A stretch of DNA of 64,000 bases, from assembly GCF_025061645.1 (NCBI RefSeq), contig NZ_JANYMP010000017.1:161003-225002 (forward strand), written 5' to 3'. Below are positions 52,043 through 62,000 of the stretch, piece by piece. A program made the position numbers and the translations under genes. The first letter of the stretch is position 1. Each line of letters starts with the position of its first letter. Source of the stretch: Umezawaea endophytica. Its GTDB lineage: Bacteria; Actinomycetota; Actinomycetes; Mycobacteriales; Pseudonocardiaceae. Below the pieces are notes generated by a model that saw only the letters and a list, made by a program, of their open reading frames with translations, did no database searches and was not told the origin of the DNA.

Positions 52043-53638
52043 TCACATCCGGAAGACGCCGTAGCCCTCGGCGCCCTTGATCGGTCCGCTGTGGATCGCG
52101 GACAGGCAGAGGCCGAGCACCGTGCGGGTGTCGCGGGGGTCGATGACCCCGTCGTCGTAGAGCCGCCCCGACAGGAACGCGGCCAGGGACTGCTGTTCGA
52201 TCTGCCCCTCGACCATCTTCCGCATGGAGGCGTCGTGCTCCTCGTTGTAGTCCTGCCCCTTCGCCGCGGCGGCCTGCCGCGCGACGATCGACAGCACGCC
52301 CGCGAGCTGCACCGGCCCCATCACGGCGGACTTGGCGTTGGGCCAGGTGAACAGGAAGCGCGGGTCGAACGCCCGGCCGCACATGCCGTAGTTGCCCGCG
52401 CCGTAGGACGCGCCCATGGTCACGGTCAGGTGCGGCACGCGGCTGTTCGACACGGCGTTGATCATCATCGCGCCGTGCTTGATGATGCCGCCCTGCTCGT
52501 ACTGGGCGCCGACCATGTAGCCGGTGGTGTTCTGGAGGAACAGCAGCGGGGTGTCGGCGGAGTTGGCGAGCTGGATGAACTGGGTCGCCTTCTGCGACTC
52601 CTCGCTGAACAGCACGCCGCGCGCGTTGGCCAGGACGCCGACCGGGTACCCGTGCAGGTCGGCCCACCCGGTGACCAGGCTGGTGCCGTAGCCGGGCTTG
52701 AACTCGTCGAACCGCGAGCCGTCCACGATCCGGGCGATGACCTCGCGCGGGTCGAACGGGATCCGCTGGTCGGTCGGCACCAGCCCGAGCAGCTCCTCGG
52801 CGGGGTACGCGGGCTCCTCCACCGGTTTCGGAGCGGGGCCGAGCTTGCGCCAGTTGAGCCGCGCCACGATCCGGCGGGTCAGCCGGATCGCGTCGACCTC
52901 GTCCTCGGCCACGTAGTCCGCCAGACCGGACACGGTGCCGTGCATGTGCGCGCCGCCCAGCGCCTCGTCCTCGGACTCCTCGCCGGTCGCCATCTTGACC
53001 AGCGGCGGCCCACCGAGGAAGACCTTCGACCGCTCCTTGATCATGACGACGTGGTCGGACATGCCCGGCACGTACGCGCCGCCCGCCGTGGCGTTGCCGA
53101 ACACCGCCGTGACCGTCGGGATGCCCGCCGCCGACAGCCGGGTCAGGTCGCGGAACGCCCGCCCGCCGGGGATGAAGATCTCCGCCTGGCTCGGCAGGTC
53201 CGCGCCGCCGGACTCGACCAGGCTCACCACCGGCAGCCGGTTGGCGAACGCGATGTCGTTGGCGCGGAACGTCTTGCGCAGCGTCCACGGGTTGCTCGCG
53301 CCGCCGCGCACCGTCGGGTCGTTCGCGACCACGAGGCACTCGACGCCCTCGACGACCCCGATGCCCGTGACGATGCTGGCGCCGACCGGGAAGTCCGTGC
53401 CCCACGCGGCCAGCGGCGACAGCTCCAGGAACGGGCTGTCCTGGTCGACCAGCAGCTCGATCCGTTCACGGGCCAGCAGCTTCCCGCGCTTGTGGTGCCG
53501 CTCGGTGTACTTGGGCCCACCGCCCGCGAGCGCCTTGGCCTGCTCGGCGTCCAACTCCTCGACCTTCGCCAGCAGCGCGGCCCGGTTGTCGCGGTAGTCC
53601 GCCGATCCGGTGTCCAGCACCGAGCGCAGCGTGGTCAT
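52043..53638 (-). CDS. acyl-CoA carboxylase beta subunit (carboxyltransferase)
   Basis: 531 residues with crotonase-like N and C halves of the carboxyltransferase family. [17 protein letters not shown] and [16 protein letters not shown] line the biotin/CoA site; [26 protein letters not shown]-type segments match the MCC/GCC beta group (here HGAMMINAV). An MCC/GCC-like identity is preferred over propionyl-CoA carboxylase because of [14 protein letters not shown] overlap with the acyl-CoA dehydrogenase stop. Confidence 0.94.
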   Translation of the reverse strand: [531 protein letters not shown]

Positions 53639-54779
53639 GCCGTGAACCCCAATCGTCGTGCGGCCAGCTCGGCCATGACCTCGGTCGTGCCGCCGCCGAT
53701 GCCGAGGATGCGGGAGTCGCGGTAGTGCCGTTCGACCTCGGCGTCGCGCAGGTAGCCGAAGCCGCCGTGCAGTTGCACGGCCTCGTCCACCACGTGGTCG
53801 CACGCGGCGACGGCGGCGTTCTTCGCGAAGCACACCTGCGCCACGCACTCGCGCCCCTCGGCCACCATCGCCACGACCTCGCGGGTGTAGGTGCGGGCCA
53901 GCTCGATCCGCTGCGCCATCTCGACCAGCTTGTGGCTGACCAACTGCCGCTTCACCAGCGGCTTGCCGAACGTCTCGCGGGTGCGGACGTAGGCCAGCGT
54001 CAGGTCGAGGCAGCGCTGGGCCGTGGCGTACGCCTCGACGGCCATCGTGAGGCGTTCGACCTGGAACTGGCGCATGATCAGCGCGAACCCGCCGTTCTCC
54101 TCGCCCACCAGGTTCGCCACCGGCACGCGAACGTCCACGAAGGACAGTTCGGCGGTGTCCGAGCAGTGCCAGCCCATCTTCTCCAGCCTGCGCACGACCT
54201 GAATACCGCTGTCGACCACGAGCAGGCTGACGCCCTCGTAGCCGGGGCCGCCGGTGCGGACGGCCGTCGTGACGAAGTCCGCGCGGGCGCCGGAGGTGAT
54301 GAACGTCTTGGTGCCGTTGACGACGTAGTGGTCGCCGTCGCGGACGGCCGTGGTGCGCAGCGCGGCGACGTCCGAGCCGCCGTCCGGTTCGGTGATCGCC
54401 AGCGAGCCGATCAGCTCGCCGGTCAGCGCGGGCCGGACGAACCGGTCGACCAGGTCCGGGTTCCCGGCGTCGACGATGTGCGGCAGGGCGATGCCGTGGG
54501 TGAACAGCCCCGCGATCAAGCCGGACGAGCCGCCGGACTGGATGATCTCCTCGGTCAAGACGACGCTGTCCAGCAGGTCGCCGCCGCTGCCGCCGACCTC
54601 CTCGGCGAAGCCGATGCCCAGCAGTCCGACCGCCGCGGCGGCCCGGTGCAGCTCGCGCGGCAGCTCACCCGCCCGCTCCCAGGAGTCCAGGTGCGGCACG
54701 ACCTCCCGCTCGGTGAACCGGCGGACCGTGGCACGCAGGTCCTTGCGCTCCGGTGTCTCGAACAGGTCGGCGGTGATGG

Positions 54780-54783
<4 letters not shown>
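53635..54783 (-). CDS. acyl-CoA dehydrogenase (first of the operon)
   Basis: 382 residues. LAITEPDGGSDVAAL, GTKTFITSGARADF and QLHGGFGYLRDAEVERHYRD are characteristic. The segment RILGIGGGTTEVM has Gly where medium-chain enzymes have the catalytic Glu, as in isovaleryl-CoA dehydrogenases, and VERLTMA would supply the base. It probably makes the enoyl-CoA carboxylated by the next two enzymes. GTG start at 54783, overlapping the previous stop. Confidence 0.92.
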
Positions 54784-55096
<313 letters not shown>

Positions 55097-55100
<4 letters not shown>

Positions 55101-56338
55101 ACCGTGATCACCTTCCCGTCGGGCAGGACCGCCTGGTGCTCGACGCGGTCGCGCGGCACGTACGCGGCGCGGTAGACGCCGAACGGCGTGCCGTCCGACG
55201 GCGGCGCGGTGACGTGGAAGCCGGGGTACGACCCGAGCGCCAGTTCGATGGCCGTGCGGGAGAAAGCCTTGGCGCGCTTGGGGTCCGAGGTCTTGATGGT
55301 CACGTGCAGCAGTGCGCTGGCCGTCTCCTCGGTGTCCGCGTCCGCCCGGTCGGTGCGGGCCAGGGTCCATGTCAGGCCGTCCGGCCCGAGCGCGGTCTCC
55401 AACTGCCGCCGCACGAGGTCGGCCTTCGCCTCGACATCCAGTCCGCAGAGGACGAACGTGGTGCCGTTGCGGAAGCCGCCCAGGCTGTTCAGGCACACCT
55501 TCAGCGTGTCCGGCGGCGGGCTGCCGCGCACCCCGGAGATCCGCGCGCCGCGCTCGTGCGGCTCCAGGGTGATCGTGTCGAAGTGGCTGACCACGTCCGG
55601 CCCGAGGTACGCCGGGTCGCCGATCTCGTACAGCAACTGGGCCGTCACGGTGTCGACCGTGACCGCTCCCCCGGTGCCCTCGTGCTTGGTGATCACCGAC
55701 GAGCCGTCGGCGTGCACCTCGGCGATCGGGAACCCCGGCCGGTCCGCGTCGATCGAGGTGAAGGACGAGTAGTTGCCGCCGGTGGCCTGGGTGCCGCACT
55801 CCAGCACGTGGCCCGCGACCGTCGCGCCCGCGAGGGCGTCCCAGTCGTCGCGCGCCCAGCCGAAGCGCGCCGCCGCCGGGCCGACCACGAGCGACGCGTC
55901 GGTCACCCGGCCGGTCACCACGACGTCCGCGCCCGCCCGGACGCACTCGGCGATGCCCCACGCGCCCAGGTAGGCGTTGGCGGTCAACGACTCCGGGAAG
56001 TCCGCCCGCAGGTCGTCCCCCGTCACGACGCCGATCTTCGCGCCCACGCCCACCTTCTCGATGGCGGCGGCCAGCCCGAGCGGGTTCAGGCCGCCCGCGT
56101 TCGCGACGATCGTGACGCCGCCCTCAACGGCGAGCCCGAGGCAGTCCTCCATCTGGCGCAGGAACGTCTTGGCGTAGCCCAGGTTCGCGTCCCTCATCCG
56201 GTCGCGGCCGAGGATGAGCATGGTCAGCTCGGCGAGGTAGTCGCCGGTCAGCACGTCGAGGTCGCCGCCTTCGAGCATCTCGCGCACGGCGCCGAGCCGG
56301 TCGCCGTAGAAGCCGGAGGCGTTGCCGATCCTGATCAC
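55097..56338 (-). CDS. AtuA-like (DUF1446) acyclic terpenoid utilisation protein
   Basis: 413 residues. [12 protein letters not shown] and [11 protein letters not shown] near the N-terminus, then [32 protein letters not shown] and [14 protein letters not shown] are typical of AtuA-type proteins. AtuA is required for citronellol/geraniol use in Pseudomonas, with unclear biochemistry. GTG start overlapping the TIGR03084 stop. It fits an isoprenoid acyl-CoA pathway, but no enoyl-CoA hydratase (AtuE) or lyase is visible. Confidence 0.9.
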
Positions 56339-57090
56339 GACCGCTCCCTGCCCGTTCCGGGAGGGCCCGCGAACGCTTGGGCGATCGGCAGCCACTCCTG
56401 GGCCACCGGCCCGACGGCCGTCACGTCCAGGTCGTCGCGGTGGCGGCGCTGGGTCACCAGGAGGCAGAAGTCCAGCGCCCGCCCGGTGATCCGGTCCTCC
56501 GCCTCCTCCGGCCCCCACGTCCACAGTTCCCCGCTCGGGGCGGTCAGCTCGACCCGCACCGGGTCGGCGGGCGGGGCGAGGTTGTTGACCAGGAAGGCGA
56601 ACGCGATGGTGCGGGCGCCGATGTGGGCGACGTGCCGCAGCCGCTCGGACGGCGCGCGGACCACACCGAGCGCGTCGGCGACGTCCTGCCCGTGCGCCCA
56701 CGTCTCCATCAGCCTGGCCGTCGCCATCGACGTCGGGCTCATCCGGGGGCCGAACCACACCAGCTTCTCGCCCGCGGGGACCGCGCGCAACGCCTCGGCC
56801 AACTGTTCACGTCCCGCTCGCCAGCGCGCCAACAGGTCCGGGTGCTCCGCGCCCTCGGCCGCGGCCTTGTCGACCGTGTGCTCGTCGTAGGCGGCCAGCC
56901 CGGCGGTGAACCCGTCGGGGTCCCGCACGGCGACCAGCGACATCCGGTCGGTCCACGCGAGGTGCGCGACCTGGTGGGCGATGGTCCAGCCCGCGGCCGG
57001 GGTCGGGACCGACCAGTCGTCCAGCGGGGCGACCAGGTCGTCCAGCTCCTCGCTTTCGACCCGGAGGTCGTCGAGCACGTCGGTGATCAC
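56335..57090 (-). CDS. TIGR03084-type DinB-like metal-binding protein
   Basis: 251 residues. [17 protein letters not shown] is the N-terminal metal-ligand helix of the DinB/mycothiol-dependent maleylpyruvate isomerase fold, with a second ligand in [15 protein letters not shown]. These proteins accompany acyl-CoA operons in actinobacteria with unknown function; a mycothiol-linked role is inference. GTG start 2 bp after the TetR stop with GAGGAG upstream. Confidence 0.87.
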   Translation of the reverse strand: MITDVLDDLRVESEELDDLVAPLDDWSVPTPAAGWTIAHQVAHLAWTDRMSLVAVRDPDGFTAGLAAYDEHTVDKAAAEGAEHPDLLARWRAGREQLAEALRAVPAGEKLVWFGPRMSPTSMATARLMETWAHGQDVADALGVVRAPSERLRHVAHIGARTIAFAFLVNNLAPPADPVRVELTAPSGELWTWGPEEAEDRITGRALDFCLLVTQRRHRDDLDVTAVGPVAQEWLPIAQAFAGPPGTGRERS

Positions 57091-57092
57091 GA

Positions 57093-57689
57093 TCAGCTCT
57101 CCTCAAGGGCAGCTTCGAGCATCGTCGCCCAGTGCCGCACGATGCCCGCACGTCGTTTGCGGTCGTCCGCGAGCTGGTTGGCCAGCGCCAGGCCGCGGAC
57201 CAGGTCCAGGGTGATCTGCACGGCCTCGCGGACACCGGGCCGGGTCTCGTCCGCGCCCAGCAGCTCCACGGCCAACCGGTGCGTCTCACGGCCGATCTTC
57301 GTCTGCAACGGCAGCACGATGGTCTTCAGCTCGGGGTCGGTCCGCGCGGCGACCCACAGCTCCAGCGCGGCGGAGAACAGGTCGCTGGCGTAGAAGTCCG
57401 CGATCAGGCCCACCACCGCGACCGGGGACCGGCCGACGCCGACCGCGCGCGCCTTGAGCACCAGCACGCTCTCCGCGCCCAGGTGCTCGACGGCCGCCGC
57501 CACCAGCTCGCCGCGGGTGCGGAAGTGGTGGAGCTGCGCGCCGCGCGAGACGCCCGCGCGTTCGGCGACCAGGATCGTCGTGGTGCCCGACCAGCCGCGT
57601 TCGACCAGGCAGTCGACCGTGGCCTCCATCAGCTTGCGCCTGGTCCCACGGCTGCGATCGGCCTGGCGCTGCCTCACCTCCACCACCAT
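57093..57689 (-). CDS. TetR-family regulator of the acyl-CoA operon
   Basis: 198 residues. The N-terminal helix-turn-helix is [21 protein letters not shown], then [23 protein letters not shown], followed by a helical ligand domain. First gene of the eight-gene leftward operon and probably autoregulated, since a 28-bp palindrome lies 22 bp upstream of its start. The likely ligand is an acyl-CoA. Confidence 0.93.
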   Translation of the reverse strand: MVVEVRQRQADRSRGTRRKLMEATVDCLVERGWSGTTTILVAERAGVSRGAQLHHFRTRGELVAAAVEHLGAESVLVLKARAVGVGRSPVAVVGLIADFYASDLFSAALELWVAARTDPELKTIVLPLQTKIGRETHRLAVELLGADETRPGVREAVQITLDLVRGLALANQLADDRKRRAGIVRHWATMLEAALEES

Positions 57690-57710
57690 GCCGCCGAGTC
57701 TGGCCGCTCA

Positions 57711-57738
57711 CTAACAAACAGTCAAGACTGATTGTTAG
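57711..57738. promoter_or_regulatory. TetR operator, 28-bp palindrome
   Basis: CTAACAAACAGTC-AA-GACTGATTGTTAG, 12 of 13 arm positions symmetric, 22 bp upstream of the tetR start. Its length and position are those of a TetR operator. Confidence 0.8.
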
Positions 57739-57957
57739 CCGGCTGGACCACCGCCGTCGTGGACGGTCCACAGTGGCTGTTGCGGATACCCGCAGGTGGT
57801 GCGGACCCCCGCAGGACCTGCGGTGGCGTAAGGAGGAAACGACTGACCCGACCGTACGCACTTCGGTGAATTCTGGACGCCACCCCTTTCGCTCAGGGTG
57901 AGCGACCGCTAACTCTTGGACGCCGTTCCCCCCTGCCCGGTGATCTACGGAGAACCA

Positions 57958-58761
57958 ATGCGAGCGTTCCGCGTTTTCGCCCTGTCAGCCCTGGCCACCC
58001 TCTCCCTGCTGGTAGGAACCACCTCGGCAGCCTCAGCGGCACCCCGCGCCATCACCAAGTACGTGGCGCTCGGCGACTCCTACACCGTCGGTGTCGGAAC
58101 GTACGGTTACGACGACCCGAACGACCCGTGCCGTCGCGGACCGTTCGCCTACCCCCGCCTCTGGGCCGCCGCGCACCCCGCGACCGCGTTCACCGAGGCG
58201 TCGTGCTCGGGCGCCGACACCACCGACGTCCTCTCCACCCAGATCCCGCTCGTCACGCCGGACACCTCGCTCGTGACGATCCAGGTCGGCGGCAACGACG
58301 CGGGCTTCGTCGACGTGCTCGTCGGCTGCACCTTCGGGTCCGACGCGGACTGCGTCACCCGCACCCAGGTCGCCAGCGAAGTCGTCCGCACGACCGTCTC
58401 CCCGGCGCTCCAGAAGACCTACGCGGCCATCCGGGCCAACGCCCCGTCGGCGCGCGTCATCGTCATCGGCTACCCGCGCATCTACAAGCCGGGCGGCACG
58501 TGCTTCGGCCAGTTGAGCGCCCCGAAGCAGGCCGCGATCAACGCTTCCGCCGACGTGCTGGCGACCGTGACCGCCAACCAGGCCGCCGCGGCGGGCTTCA
58601 CGTTCCTGGACGCGCGAACGACCTTCAGCGGTCACGAGATCTGCACGAGCGACTGGTACCTGACGGCCCTCGAAATCTTCAAGCTCAACGAGTCGTTCCA
58701 CCCGAACAAAAAGGGTCACCAGTTCGGCTACTTCGCACCGCTGAACGCCATTACCGGCTGA
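57958..58761 (+). CDS. secreted SGNH-family esterase/lipase
   Basis: 267 residues. Signal peptide (1-28) ends ASAAP. Block I is YVALGDSYTVGVGTYGY (Ser), with NDAGF (block III Asn) and HPNKKGHQFG (block V His). Several Cys pairs (CRRGPFAY, SCSGADTTD, CTFGSDADC, EICTS) suggest disulfides, as in Streptomyces-type secreted SGNH lipases. ATG at 57958 with GGAG upstream. A clean 15-bp hairpin follows. Confidence 0.92.
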   Translation: MRAFRVFALSALATLSLLVGTTSAASAAPRAITKYVALGDSYTVGVGTYGYDDPNDPCRRGPFAYPRLWAAAHPATAFTEASCSGADTTDVLSTQIPLVTPDTSLVTIQVGGNDAGFVDVLVGCTFGSDADCVTRTQVASEVVRTTVSPALQKTYAAIRANAPSARVIVIGYPRIYKPGGTCFGQLSAPKQAAINASADVLATVTANQAAAAGFTFLDARTTFSGHEICTSDWYLTALEIFKLNESFHPNKKGHQFGYFAPLNAITG

Positions 58762-58775
58762 TCCATACGATTACC

Positions 58776-58811
58776 GAATACCCCTTGGACGAACGTGTCC
58801 AAGGGGTATTC
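58776..58811 (+). terminator. terminator after the secreted esterase gene
   Basis: Perfect 15-bp stem GAATACCCCTTGGAC/GTCCAAGGGGTATTC with a 6-nt loop, 15 bp after the stop. Confidence 0.85.
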
Positions 58812-58950
58812 GCCGTGCACGGGTGAGAACATGACGATCATGCGTCAAGCGCGTGACCGATGGCCAAAACAGCAGGTCAACGCGTTTTTCGTGTTACGGG
58901 AGTGGAATTAACATGTGAGCGGGATTGCAATTTTTCAGCCCGTCGACGCA

Positions 58951-58979
58951 TTGACCTGAACGGATGGGACCGCTTAACT
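58951..58979 (+). promoter_or_regulatory. candidate promoter of the PKS gene
   Basis: TTGACC at 58951-58956 and TTAACT at 58974-58979 with a 17-bp spacer, 43 bp upstream of the start codon at 59023. The region is A/T-richer than the surroundings. Confidence 0.5.
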
Positions 58980-59022
58980 CCGAGTAGTCCCTGTCACTCT
59001 TTCGAGTGTTACTGGAGTGCGA

Positions 59023-62000
59023 ATGCGCGGGTTGATTCACGGAAGCGGCGCGGACGATCTGGTGATCGCGCTGAACCCGTTCTCCACGACCTCCCCGAGA
59101 ATGACGGCGGCGGCGGCACGGGCGGGAGCCCTCGGCGTGCTGGACCTCGGTGGCGGCGGCCGGGCGGCCCGGTCGGCGCTCGCCCGCACCGCGAGGTGGG
59201 CGGGTGGGGCGTTCGGCGTGCGGTTCACGGCGGGCTGCCGCCTCACGGCCGCCGACCTGCCGGACCAGGTGTCCACCGCCGTCCTGGCGCTCGACGCCCC
59301 GCTGAGCCCGGCCGACCTGCCCGGCCTGCGGGTGCTGGTCGAGGTCACCTCCCGCGAGTCGGCCCACGACGCCGTGCTGGCCGGTGCGCACGGCGTCATC
59401 GCCCGAGGCCACGAGAGCGGCGGCCGGATCGGCGACCTGGCCACGTTCGTTCTCCTGCAACAGCTCCTGGCCGACCTGGACGTGCCGGTGTGGGCCGCGG
59501 GGGGCATCGGGCCGAACACGGCCGCCGCCGCGGTGGCCGGTGGCGCCGCGGGGGTCGTGCTGGACGTCCAGCTCGCGCTGCTCGCCGAGTCGGAACTGCC
59601 CGCCGACGTGACCGGCCCGCTCGCCACGATGGACGGTTCCGAGACGACGGTCGTGCACGGGCACCGCGTGCTGCTCCGCAAGGGCCCCGGCGCACCCGCG
59701 CTCCCCGACCCCGGAGCGCTGTCGGGTCCGCTCGACACCCGGTTCCTGCCCGTCGGCCAGGACAGCTTCCTCGCCGCCGTCTTCCGCGACCGCTGGGGCA
59801 CCGTCGGCGCCGCCGTCCGCGGAGTCCGCGACGCCGTCGTGACCGCGCTCGGCGACGGCGCGGGCTCGCTCGGCCCGGACTCCCCCGGCGCCCGGTCGCT
59901 GGGCACCGCCCTGCCGATCGCGCAGGGCCCGATGACCAGGGTCAGCGACCAGCCCGCGTTCGCCGCGGCGGTGGCCGAGGGCGGCGGGCTGCCGTTCATC
60001 GCGCTGGCGCTGTCGACCGGCGCGCAGACCCGTGAGGTGCTGACCAGCACTCGGGAACAGCTCGGCGACTCGCCCTGGGGCGTCGGGGTGCTCGGGTTCG
60101 CCGCCGAGGACGTCAAGACCGCCCAGCTCGACGTGATCCGCGAACTGCGGCCGACGCACGCGATCATCGCGGGCGGCCGTCCGGCGCAGGCCGCCGCGCT
60201 GGACGAGGTCGGCATCACCACGTTCCTGCACGTGCCGTCACCCGGTCTGCTGCGGCAGTTCCTCGCGGCCGGGGCGCGGCGGTTCGTGTTCGAGGGCGCC
60301 GAGTGCGGCGGGCACGTGGGGCCGCGCAACAGCTTCCCGTTGTGGGAGGCGCAGTTGGCGGTGCTTTCCGAACACCCCGTCGACGACGTCCACGTGCTGT
60401 TCGCGGGCGGTATCCACGACGAGCGGTCGGCCGCGATGGTGGCCGCGCTCGCGACGCCGTTGACCAGCCGCGGCGGGTCGATCGGTGTGCTGATGGGCAC
60501 CGCGTACCTGTTCACCGAGGAGGCCGTGCGGGCCGGGGCCGTCCAGCCGCTGTTCCAGCGGCAGGTGGTGGAGGCCGAGCGGACCGAGCTGCTGGAGACC
60601 GCGCCTGGTCACGCGACCCGGTGCGTCAGCAGCCCGTTCACCGACGAGTACGCGGCCGTGAAGCAGGAGCTGCGCGACCGCGAGGTGCCCGACCGCGAGG
60701 CGTGGGAGCGGCTGGAGCGGCTCAACGTCGGCAGGCTCCGCCTGGCCAGCAAGGGCATCGAGCGGATCGGCGACGTTCTGTCCGAAGTGGACGAATCGCG
60801 TCAGCTCGACGAGGGCATGTTCATGGCCGGGGACGTGGCCGTGCTGCGGTCCGAGGTCACCACGATCACCGAGCTGCACGCGAGCGTCACCACCGGAGCC
60901 GCGGCCTTCGCCACCGCCAGGGCCGGGGAACTGGGCCTGGCGGCGCCGGGGCTCGACCTCCCCGTGCCCCAGCCGTTGGACATCGCTGTCATCGGCATGG
61001 CCTGCATGTTCCCGCAGGCACCCGACCTGCCCTCGTTCTGGGCGAACGTGCTGTCCGGCGCGGACGCCGTGACCGAGGTCCCGGCCGTCCGCTGGGACCC
61101 GGCCGTCTACTACGCCCCCGACGGCGACGGCGACCGCACCCCGTCGCGCTGGGGCGGGTTCCTGCCGGAGATCCCGTTCGACCCGTTGAAGTACGGCATC
61201 CCGCCGACGTCGCTGGCGAGCATCGAACCGGTGCAGTTGCTGGCGCTGGAGGCCGCGTCGCGGGCGCTGGCCGACGCCGGGTACGCCGAGCGGCCGTTCG
61301 ACCGGTCCCGCACGTCCGTGGTGTTCGGCGCGGAGGCGGGCAGCGACCTGTCCAACGCCATGACCCTGCGCACGGTGCTGCCGAGCTACTTCGGCGAGGT
61401 GCCACCGGGTCTGCGCGACCAGTTGCCGACGCTGACCGAGGACTCGTTCCCCGGTGTGCTCGCCAACGTCATCGCGGGCCGGATCGCCAACCGGCTCGAC
61501 CTGGGCGGCGCCAACTACACCGTGGACGCGGCCTGCGCGTCGTCGCTGACCGCGGTCGACGTGGCCTGCAAGGAACTCACCGGCGGCACCAGCGACGTCG
61601 TGCTGTGCGGCGGCGCGGACCTGCACAACGGCATCAACGACTACCTGCTCTTCTCGTCGGTGCACGCGCTGTCGCCCACCGGCCGGTGCGCCACGTTCGA
61701 CAGCTCCGCCGACGGCATCGCGCTCGGCGAGGGCGTGGCGTGCGTGGTGCTCAAGCGCCTCGCCGACGCCGAACGCGACGGCGACCGGGTCTACGCGGTC
61801 ATCAAGGGCGTCGGCAGCGCCAGCGACGGCCGGTCACTCGGTCTCACCGCGCCCCGCCCGGAGGGGCAGCGCAACGCGCTGGAACGGGCCTACCGCAACG
61901 CGGGCATCTCCCCGGCCGAGGTCGGGCTGGTCGAGGCGCACGGCACCGGGACCGTCGTCGGCGACCGCACCGAACTGGGCACGCTCACCGACGTGTTCGT

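Noticed and set aside
57809..57823. CCGCAGG-a-CCTGCGG palindrome upstream of the esterase gene
   Set aside because: Too short and isolated; not placed as a terminator or near a defined promoter, so not called as an operator.
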